Shown here: positions 45,719 through 55,513 of the stretch, piece by piece | Numbering within the stretch: position 1 is the first letter of the stretch | Layout of the letters: each line of letters opens with the position of its first letter | DNA from: Gammaproteobacteria bacterium | GTDB lineage: Bacteria > Pseudomonadota > Gammaproteobacteria > UBA6429 > Thiohalophilaceae | Assembly: GCA_022712915.1 (NCBI GenBank) | Contig: JAFLJQ010000033.1 | Location: 1-56,596, forward strand | Direction of reading: 5' to 3' | DNA length: 56,596 nt | Notes under the pieces: model-generated | Told to the model about the DNA's origin: nothing | Databases searched by the model: none | Seen by the model: only the letters and a program-made list of their open reading frames with translations | Translations under genes and position numbers: made by a program

Positions 45719-46424
45719 GATTCATGTCTCCGTGATGAAATCCCCTATTCTCCACTGCCCGAAACAGCGTCGCCCAATAGGCATCACGAATTTGGGGTTC
45801 GGTCGCCCCCAAACCTAATGGCGCAATATTTTTGCTGCCGTCCGTCGCATGACCAGTCAAGGCACGGTACTGAGCCTCGCGCGCATCAAACATTGTAAAA
45901 TGATTAATGAAACGATTGTCATGGATAGGTAACGTAAAGGCATCATAAGTACCCAATGACCAGTTCACGGCAGTATCGCCTAACTCTATTCCAATTGTTA
46001 AAGGACGGTTATTGATCGGATCAAAAAAATGATTCAAGGGCCGGTTTTCATTTACTGGATCATCGAGAGGATTACCGCATTTACCAAACCATACCAGGAA
46101 AGTGGAACAGTCATCTTCTCGAATGGCACCGCGCATGAGCCAGCCTTGGATAGATGTTAAAGAGGCACCAGACCTTCCGATAATATTATTGTCAAAGCGA
46201 TTTGTACTACGAACTATAATCTCATCATCACTAACATCAAAATAATTATGACCAAAATCGTCAACCCCACCAATAGCAAAATCAGCCAGCAAGCTATCAT
46301 CTTTCAAAACTGATATTTCATAGGCCTTTTGTGTGATACGCGCATGGGTATCAATCTCATAGGCCATTGCACCATGCGCCATAAACCATAAATATAAAAT
46401 CACGCTAACTTTGAATAGCTTCAT
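45711..46424 (-). CDS. Truncated phospholipase C-like paralogue 3 (lacks zinc motif)
   Basis: The protein has 237 residues. A signal peptide (ending AMA) precedes YEIDTHARITQKAYEISVL, GWLMRGAIREDD, NHFFDP, FTMFDAREAQYRAL and EPQIRDAYWATLFRA. Just where the full-length protein continues into LGDVLHLVQD, this copy ends with VENRGFHHGDMNHA. A very similar tail (LGNRAFQHGDVNHV) remains upstream of lipoprotein 3. The zinc ligands and RCC1 part are absent. The start overlaps the lipoprotein 3 stop by ATGA. Confidence 0.72.
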   Translation of the reverse strand: MKLFKVSVILYLWFMAHGAMAYEIDTHARITQKAYEISVLKDDSLLADFAIGGVDDFGHNYFDVSDDEIIVRSTNRFDNNIIGRSGASLTSIQGWLMRGAIREDDCSTFLVWFGKCGNPLDDPVNENRPLNHFFDPINNRPLTIGIELGDTAVNWSLGTYDAFTLPIHDNRFINHFTMFDAREAQYRALTGHATDGSKNIAPLGLGATEPQIRDAYWATLFRAVENRGFHHGDMNHA

Positions 46425-47091
46425 TTCTGCAAATACCCCTTTAAAAATTCTTCCCTACGCTGTTCATCTTCCTGGCCAGATATATGACCATCCTCCCATG
46501 TGGCCACTCCTGCCACAAACCATAAAAACCATTTTCTTTTTTTCTCTGTCAACCCCAACTTAGATACATCTTTATAAACCTGATCATAAGCCAGAAACAG
46601 TTTTTGATTACCTCGCCCTGCACCATAACAAGAGGTCGTTGTTATGAACTTCTCCGCACTCAGTATCTGCTCCCCCTCGTCCCCTTAAAAGGCTTGAGGT
46701 AGTAGATACCCTGCCGATACGAACGCATTGTTTTATAGGTTAAATCAGATTCATCATACCCCGCCTTATACACCTCAATACTCACAACCTTGCCGTGTAT
46801 CACACCATGCCGGAGTCCTTCATTCCAGGGCGTGGTTCGATATATTCCCTGTTCATCGGTAGTCACAGTCTCAACGTGATAACACCTTGTGCGGGTATCC
46901 GCGATAGAAGAGGTCTGGCCTTGCCAACGCGCCACAATAATCGCCCCAGCAATCGGTTTATTCGTGCCTTCCTCCAGCACCTTGCCCACTTGCTCCGGCC
47001 AGTCACGAGGGGGGTCTCCAGCACAGGCACTTAAAGCCAATACAAATAACAGCACGCTATAGAGATAGAGATGCGGTCGTAAGTTAAACAT
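46421..47091 (-). pseudogene. Array lipoprotein 3, frameshifted at a G homopolymer
   Basis: The first 143 residues are intact: lipobox LSAC, DWPEQVGKVLEEGTNKPIAG, CYHVETVTTDEQG and YKAGYDESDLTYKT, up to YYLKPFKGTRG. There a run of C on the plus strand at 46672-46676 (five; six in lipoprotein 2) shifts the frame and gives an early stop. The original continuation is still readable in the next frame: EQILSAEKFITTTSCYGAG, then about 60 more residues ending in KGYLQK with a stop overlapping the phospholipase 3 start. Restoring one base would rebuild a protein of about 222 residues. The break may be recent or may be reversible. Confidence 0.78.
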
Positions 47092-47140
47092 GATTCACAT
47101 CTCCGTGCTGAAACGCCCTATTCCCCAATGCTCGAAACAT
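47084..47140 (-). pseudogene. 3' remnant of a phospholipase C-like paralogue (copy 4)
   Basis: Minus-strand frame MFRALGNRAFQHGDVNHV ending in TAA at 47084-47086 is the same as the end of paralogue 3 (FRAVENRGFHHGDMNHA) and likewise overlaps the start of the next lipoprotein gene. The body of this copy is gone. Upstream bases 47141-47245 carry an unassigned 19-codon frame (MSFCDVARLEEIRR). Confidence 0.6.
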
Positions 47141-47245
47141 TCCCTTTGCCCTCTTTATTTACTGCCGATTGTTTATGCGTCTTATCTCTTCCAATCTAGC
47201 AACATCACAAAAACTCATATTTTCTTTAATATAAGTTAGTATTTT

Positions 47246-47564
47246 TTATTTTTTAAAGTCCCTCGATCCAGACCACCCCGAGCTTTTCACATCTCTGAAT
47301 TTTGGCTCGACCATATCCCAACATAAAGAACGTGCAAATTTAACATCATCTTTTGTTTTCTCGTTCCCACGCTCTGCGTGGGAATGCATACACGTCAGCA
47401 AACATATGCTCTTGCCCTAACATAGCCTTAAGTGCTTGGCCTGTCTTAGCATGAGTATAAGTTCTGTTTCTTGCTCGTGTTGGGTATGTATTCCCACGCA
47501 AAGCGTGGGAACAAGGAAATAACAATACGCTGTAAATATAAAGATGATATTGTAAATTAAGCAT
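47246..47564 (-). pseudogene. Array lipoprotein 4, centre replaced by a palindromic repeat
   Basis: The start MLNLQYHLYIYSVLLF at 47564 equals the N-termini of lipoproteins 2 and 3. The frame then enters the palindromic repeat 47362-47513. On the far side DDVKFARSLCWDMVEPKFRD, ending at a TAA at 47246-47248, looks like a lipoprotein C-terminal part. Just upstream (47558-47600) a frame ending in NGDKRHA resembles the tails of the truncated phospholipases, again overlapping the start. So a fourth lipoprotein and a fifth phospholipase tail were once present. Confidence 0.6.
47362..47513. repeat. Dispersed palindromic repeat with nested inverted ends
   Basis: The left arm 47362-47391 (GTTCCCACGCTCTGCGTGGG core) and the right arm 47484-47512 are inverted copies matching at 27 of 29 positions. 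Each arm is itself a hairpin (CCCACGC...GCGTGGG). The 92-bp centre has no recognisable gene. GTTCCCACGCnnnGCGTGGGAAC palindromes are widespread intergenic repeats in bacteria as I remember them. Here the repeat interrupts lipoprotein 4; an eroded relative lies at 34978-35024. Confidence 0.85.
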
Positions 47565-47688
47565 GGCGCTTGTCCCCATTACAAGGCACTCTGTTACTCA
47601 ATATTCAAGGTTGCTTTTATCAGCACAAAGCAAGCTCAGTATTTAACAGACATAAAAGATTGTATGTTATGTTTTAAATTTGCTCATA

Positions 47689-50600
47689 TCACATACCCGA
47701 TATGCGCCAACGTCCATCTCCGCCACGTATCATATTGATGGGGAATGCTTTATTTTGACCCTCCTCATCACGCACAACATACAGTTCGGCTACATCACCA
47801 TAGAGTGATCCACCTACCACATTTCCCAGGCTTGGAATAATCGTTTGTAATTGTGCTCCCAGATTGGTAAAGGCTGTCTGATATTTTTCCTGCATAGTGG
47901 GTGTCAGAAAGTACATCCCATTTGCAATATTCCCCATGCTTAATTGATCCAGCATTGTGTAATAAAGCCCGCGTAAATAGGCATCCAGTTGTTGCCCCCC
48001 ATAGACCACAACATACTGTTGATGTATCTCAGTCGAACTGGCTGTTTGTATTTGAATATTGGCGGTGTATTCACCCGGTTGTTCATAGGTGTAGACAAGC
48101 AGTTCCGTATCCGTTGTGGTCAAATCAACATTTCCATCACCATCAAAGTCCGCTGTAATCTGTGTAATAGGATCGGTTGTATTTGCAATTATTTTATATT
48201 TTGTGGCTAATGGCACAGCACCGTTATCAGGAGCCATCCCCACATAAAAATCATTAAAACCAGAAACCAAATGACTATTATTTGTCACCTGAATAGCTTG
48301 TGTTTGTGGTGGTTGTCCATCCGGGGTCTCTATTTTTACTTCAACAATATTAACTCCAGCATTAAGACCAACATTATTGATATAAAAACGATTAGCCACG
48401 ACTAATGCCGATTTACCATTCACAGTTACTTTGCTATAGGCTGGAGCAGTAAAAGTCCCTCTCATATTAATAAAGTCCTGAAGTACGAGAGCACCATCTA
48501 GTGGAGCCGTTATTGTTATCGCATTAGATTCCGGCAGGCCATTTATTTTTTGATTGCCCCAGACAGAGGTATTACCCATTATATCAATAGACATTATTAA
48601 CAACATATCTCCCGTCTGAGCGCTTATCTGGCTATTAAAACTACCGTCTGCATTCGCTGTCGACTGGACGGTTTCACCTGTTCGGCTATTTATAATTTTC
48701 ACCGTTGTGCCTGCTTCTGCTGAACCAACCCCACCATTAATGATTGATGATCCGTTAACCGCATCTCCAACGGTTACTTCGCTTTGTACTACTTGCGAAG
48801 GTGGCGTGGTATCCAGGGTTATTGTCACTACCTCTGTACTTATATTGCCTGTTTCATCGATAGCTTGTAACGTAAAGGTATTCAAACCTTCCGTTAGAGA
48901 TACCCCATAATTATATTGATATATCTGATCAACAGATACCGGTATTCCATTTATGGTTAGAACAGCCTTTTCACTTAACGTGCCTGAGAAAGTACTTGAT
49001 GAAATTGAGGTAGTGCTGTTATTAAGCGGTGCCGTAATATTAATCACGGGTGCGGTGGTATCTCGCTTGATCGTAACAGGAAAAGAATAATCGGTTAAAA
49101 CATCCCCACTTTTTGCCCTTGCATAATAGGTATTGTCACCTTCAGGAAGCGTGATCGATGCAGAAAACCTACCGTCCGGACTGCTCGTGACCTGTGTCTG
49201 AAGAACCTCAGCACTGTCATAAATATTTACAAGCAGGCCTGGTCCAGCATTACCCGTTAAATTAAATTGCTGCGGATTGGTTGAGACAATATAATCATCA
49301 AATACCGGCGTTTGCAGAATACCCGGTGCCGTTTTAATAGGTAAATAATTCCCTATCGCATAACGAGCATCATCATTGCCATCATAAATCAGCGCATCAA
49401 TTTCTGAGTTAACTATTGTGCCCCACCAATTATCACTGATATCTATTTGAGGAACACGACTTCTTATCGAAATAGTGCCATTACTAATATCATTTCCTAC
49501 TATAGAGACATCACCACTACTCACAGATAAATCATTAATATTATTAAATATAATATTTTCGGTTACGTTGGGAACAACACCAGAAAAACCAGAATCCCCT
49601 AATGACAATCCAAAAGTATAACCACCATAGTTACGGTCATATATTTTTGTATTATTCGTAATACGATTTGAGCGAATATTTGGTATAGGTTGATGGGTAA
49701 TACCATTAACATATGCAGATCGATATCCACTCATTATCATCGCAGATCTATTGTTATGAATATAATTTCCGGCAATATAATACCTTCCTCTGTTTACATA
49801 GTCATTTGAAGCCATCCGATAACTAGCAGTGTAATCTATTCCAGAAAAATTATCATGTATCTCATTATTAACAATAATCATTTCTGGTTGTGGTTCATAG
49901 TCATTAAAATATATAGCAGTGTTATGACTGTAAGATATGCGGCTATTAGCAACATACAACTTCCCCTTGGCTTTAATAGCTGTCTCTGCATATTGTATAT
50001 CGACATATTTGAAAACATTAAACTCACCATTGCTGGTTGCAATATCTATCCCCTTCCAAATACCGGGGATGGGATCTAAACTATCAGGAATAATCCGAAC
50101 TAAATTGTTCTCTGAACCAAATATTTTAATGTTACCTTCTACAAAAATGCCCTTATTTTCTGGCACTTTAATCGTCACGCCCGACTCAATTGTCAACGTA
50201 CGATCAGCGGGTACATACAAGTTTCCGGCAACGGTATACTCTGTATTTGCCGGTAATCTTAAATCTGTCTCCAAATACCCGTATGGCCCAACAGCATTGA
50301 GCGGATTGCCATTTGGCCCATCAAGATATGGAGAGTACCTAATACGCCCATTGAGTTTAGCTACAATTTCAGAATCTATCTTCGTGCCCCACCAATTATT
50401 CCGTGCATCAACAACATCAATGCTGTCATGGAGATCATTAGGTTCAATGATCGACATATTATAAAACTGGTTGTTGTAAATCTGGTTATTACTTACCTCT
50501 ATATCCAGAACGTCATAAACATAATATCCACTAACAAGTACACCTATATCATTATTATAAATTTTATTATTGTTAAGTATCACGCCCTTCACGGTATTAC

Positions 50601-53600
50601 TGATCTTTGTCCCAATATTATTATCATAGATTTCATTATTGGTTAACTCTATGCTATACGTTCCACCATAACCATTTCCAGATACTTTTATTGCTTCATC
50701 AAGTGAAGTAAATATGTTACCTTCTGCCTGTACTTGCAGATTCGCCTCATAACCATAAAAATGACTCTTCGCCACCTCCACCACATAAAGACCAACCCCT
50801 GTGCGCGTTAAATTTTCCATTCTATTATACTTAACACTAACGACTCTATCGTCTAACTTATAGGACCATGCATTATACCTTAGTGCAACACCAACAAAGT
50901 CCCTAAATACACAATCTGTAATATCAACCTTAGTATAAAATAACACACCGTTAGAAAAATTCTCAAAATTAGTGTAGCGAATTATTGTTTCAGCGTTATT
51001 AACGATAACACGCCCAGCTTCATGGTATACTTTATTTTCATCCACAACCGAGCCCGTTAATGTTATAGGCAATTCTGGTGTCCCTGCTGAATGTAATACC
51101 CCCCTTGCAAAAATATTTGACGATGCTGAAAAATTCACCGTTGAACCCGGCTTAATGGTGAGCGTTGCATTGACGTTCACATGCAAGATACCCACCACCG
51201 TATAATTATCTCCGACATCGATTGTAAAGTCAGAGTCCAAAACGCCATTAAGATATTTCCCCACCACCTCACCACCATCCGGCCCATCAAGAAAGGGGAT
51301 CAGCTTTATTACTGCGCTTCCAGGCTCGTTTTCAATCTTGGACGTAATGTCATCCGGATTATTTGAACCCCACCAATTTCGTGTTACATCAACATCAAAT
51401 CCGTAGCCAAACGGAGAACCTGTAGTCATAGAAATATTCATCTCGATATTATTTATGGTATTATCATTAATTTTAACGCTGTTTTGTTTTCTGAAAACAA
51501 CATGCAAATCCATCCCATTGGTATTCAATGAGATGTCATTACCAATCACTTCTAATTCTTCTGTTCCGGAACCACTGCCATAATCAATCGCATAAGCGTT
51601 ATGTCTAATTATGTTATCATATAAAATAAGCGATGACTGGCGCACAGAAACACCATAAAGCCCAAATGTATTTAGTCTCCCAGAAATAGTACCTTGCAGA
51701 GTACTTCCCTGAACAGAAACTTTTGAATTATTTGTTGCATAAATTGCTGCATAAAAGTATGAGGAAAGATGACTATCAATTACAGATATTTCTGCCCCAT
51801 TTACACGAATTAAAATTGTTGCCTGTTCAATAATAGCGCCCTTTATTAAGCTCCCCGAACTACCTGGATTAAAAGTTATTCCATTCCATAACTCACCAAA
51901 TCTTGGACTTAAACTACTCGATACCATCTTGACTGGATTAGATAATGTACCATTAACTCGAATCATTCCGTTGGCCGTAATATGTACGCCGTAACTCATT
52001 CGCAAAATAGCACCTTCTTCAATAACCAACAACCCACCTTCTTCAATAATCAGATCCCCCGTAATTTCATATGTTTGATTTGCCTGTAAAATGACGCTAC
52101 TTGTAATTGAACCACTTAATGCACCCGCTTGAACCGTATCTCCCGTATAAGATATGTTAGGATAAACCATCACCTCCACATTCGATTTATCACTGCCACC
52201 ATTCACATCTGTCACCACCAGCTCAAATAACAACTTTATGACAGATTGATCTTGAGGTGCCACCAGAGCCAGTTCGGGTAGCGTATCATTGACAATATCG
52301 ACTGTTGGCCCTTGCATCTGCTTCCAGAAATAACTAATGACATCTCCATCAGGATCATAACTATTGTTTGCCTGCAATATAAATGATTCATTTCCAAATA
52401 CAATTCTCCTGTCTGTTTTTGCTATGGCAACAGGCGGGGTATTTCCTGATACTGGGGAAACTATGATTTTTTGTTTTATTGAAGAAATATTCTCATTAGC
52501 ATCTACTGCCGTCCATGTAACAATGGTTTCTCCCGGGGAAAATGGATCAGGTTCATCACTGAATATAATGATTGGAGTAAACAAATCTTCAGCAACCGGT
52601 TTAGTTAACATAACAGAAGTCGGTTTATCACTCTTAACATAGACAACCTCTTTATCCAACAGTAATGTTGGTGGCGTCGTATCTTGCACCGTTATTTTTT
52701 GGAGGGCATAACTGGAATTTCCAGCCCCATCCTCTGCAGACCACCGCACACTGGTGGTACCTAAAACAAATAACCCATTAGAATAGGTCGTCGCCATAAC
52801 AACACCGCTAACATCGTCATATGCCGTTGCCAAACCAATATCTACCGGCGTATTTACACCAACGGCTTCAATAGTGATATCTGCTGGCAGTGTAATAACA
52901 GGAGGTGTTTTATCAGATGATTTAATCCTAAAACTCATTGAATCTGTATCACTTGCACCTTTATCATCAATAACAGTAAGTTCAAACTCTATTGTTTCTA
53001 CAGATACTACAAATGGGGCAATGAACTCAACAATACCCGGTTGCGATTCATTAATTTCCGCAGGAGGCCCACTCACTTGAACCCAGTTATAATCTACAAT
53101 TGACCCATCAATATCTTTTGAAGCTGTTCCATCAAGAATAACCTGACTGCCTGACAAAACATCATCATTATGACCCGCTATTGAAATTGGCTTCGAATTT
53201 TTCTGTAAAAAATCAGTTACATTGTGTGCATAATAATTAATGATTGATTCAGGATATGTAGATATTAGTACGCCCTGACCTTCTCCAGCAAGGTATCTGT
53301 GAGATATGTTTCTGGCAGCATCGAATGACATATTCAACCATGATCCAGACACATCATAATGTTGAACTACAATGCTATCATCCAATTTTTTTGCACAAAA
53401 TATTTCATTATATTCATTCACACTAAAAGTCATTTCACAGAAATTGTTATCGTCTGGCGTGCTTACCCAATCAACCCCATTCAGCGTTAAGAATGAATAT
53501 CCAGCACCAGTTACACTACTGAACCTATAATACATAAGAACATCATTTTTAATGGTGTAGTCATAGACACTCCCTTCATTTGGTATACTGACTCGCTTCT

Positions 53601-55513
53601 CTTCTCCCCAGCTACTATCTACTTTTGAATAAACACGCGAATACAGGTGAGTTTCAACATCTTCCTTTTTTAACCACGTAACCATAATATTATTATCATT
53701 GTCAGACGGTATATTATGTTTTTCAAGATCCCCAGGTGTGTTGGATATCAGGTCAGTCTCCCACACACCATCCGGCAATAAATATTTATACAACGCTAAG
53801 GTATTCACTCCGAAACCACTACTACCTAACACATACAAATAATCAGAATTATCTTTGTAAAGCTCCGGATAATCATTAGCCACATTAATATCATATTGAG
53901 TCACCAGACTTGAATTCAACAAATCAAACACAAAAGCTATTGATACATAAAAACAAGGATGGGGGGCTAGATAGCTACATCCACGTCTATCGCCAATAAC
54001 TGCAACTTTGCCATTCAATAACAATGAAGACACATGGTTATAAACTTCCCCAAGGCCCGGATCAATGATCAACTCTTCTCCCCACGACTTTGTATCTCCA
54101 CTAAAATATTTTGCATTTATCTTATTTGTCCTAGAAGAATAACCATCCCTAGCCACAATCCATGATACAAATGCATTTCCTGACGTATCGATATCGATTG
54201 AATAATCTTCCGCATCACTATCATGAAATGCATTTTGTGCAACTTTCTGATAATTCGACCAACCCTCACCATGTTCATACACCGCTGACCTGATCTCCGA
54301 CCCATATATCGACATAACCAAAATGGCATGTTTACCCGTACTATCAAATTTTATAGCCGCCATTGGTGAGAAAACATAAGGACCAGAAATCCCCTCGCTA
54401 CCGGGTATAATCGTGGGTTTTTCCCATCCTGTTTTTGTTGAATAAAATGAAGAATAAAGTGCATTATTCAACGCGCCCAACGCCATCAGTCCATCTTTTC
54501 CGCTAGGCTTAAAATAGGTTAATGTAACGATGCCATTATCAACTGGCATTTTAAGCAGATAATCCTGAGAAACACCTGACACACCTGTTATAATTTTTAT
54601 TTCATTAGAAACTACTGATTCACCGTGTATATTTTCCGCTGTAATTTTATAATAATATGTTGTGCCATTTTCCAAGCCGACATGTGTAAATGGCGGCATG
54701 ACATCTGTTATTTTATTCGCCGTTTCTTTTGCTACACCTGCTTCCAGGCTCCAGTAAATATTATACTTAGTTGCATTATCAACCGTATGCCAATGCACTC
54801 TATTTTCGCCATTGCCCTGAACACCATAGAAAAAATCAACGGCACCTGGAACGTGGCTCAACAACGGTTTAATCACGACACCAACATCATCTACATCGGT
54901 CATGCCTCCATCATCTGTAACGGTTAATCTGAATGTCAAAAGCAAATCTTCATTTGTTGAAGGTGCAATAAATGATGTTATTTTCTGTTCACTATTTATA
55001 TTGACCAGTGTTCCACCTGTCTGGACCCACCTATACCCCACAATTTCACCATCTACATCATACGATGTATCGGCATTTAACATTATCGTTCCACCATCGG
55101 TAAAACGTTTATCTGCGCCAGCATATGCCACCGGCGGCCTATTTTCGATCGCATTGTTGACACGAATATTTATATAATCCGTATCACTCACTCCCAAATC
55201 GTCCGTCACGATCAACCTAAATGTTAATGTTGAAGAACTTCCTTCTGGTGCCATAAAACTTGCCGTTTCTGTGTTACGACTATTCAAGGTAACAATTGTT
55301 CCAGCAGTTTGCTCCCATAAATAGGTTTCAATTAAACCATCAGCATCTGAAGAAGCAACCCCTGAAAGATATACAACCGTTGCACCAGTCACGATCTGAT
55401 CACTTCCAGCATTAGATACAGGAGAAAGATTATCAAACACAGAAATCACGGTTACATTGGTATCAGATGTTGAAATTGCCCCTTCGTTGTCCATAACAGT
55501 AAGCTGGAATGTA
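47689..55513 (-). CDS. Giant multi-domain surface/secreted protein, 5' end removed by an IS630 element
   Basis: About 2,607 native residues remain; the frame happens to stay open to 55626 through the IS, adding some 38 foreign residues. In order, numbering from 55626: two PKD-like domains (SNAGSDQIVTG near 70, AYAGADKRF near 167), a fibronectin III domain (about 255-345), a long beta-propeller-like region (350-840), PKD, a HYR domain (TPPVITLPADITIEAVG) and another PKD. Next come three parallel beta-helix (NosD/PbH1-like) blocks, each ending in NWWG (about 1415, 1744, 2065) plus a P(Y/F)LDGP(N/D)G sequence in the first two. Ig-like repeats and a PKD with DFDGDGNVD (near 2490) precede a 100-residue C-terminal domain. 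No signal peptide or anchor remains. Adhesion or polysaccharide binding is likely. Confidence 0.8.

Noticed and set aside
47362-47513. CRISPR-like repeats
   Set aside because: Only two inverted arms with one 92-bp centre; no direct repeats with regular spacers.
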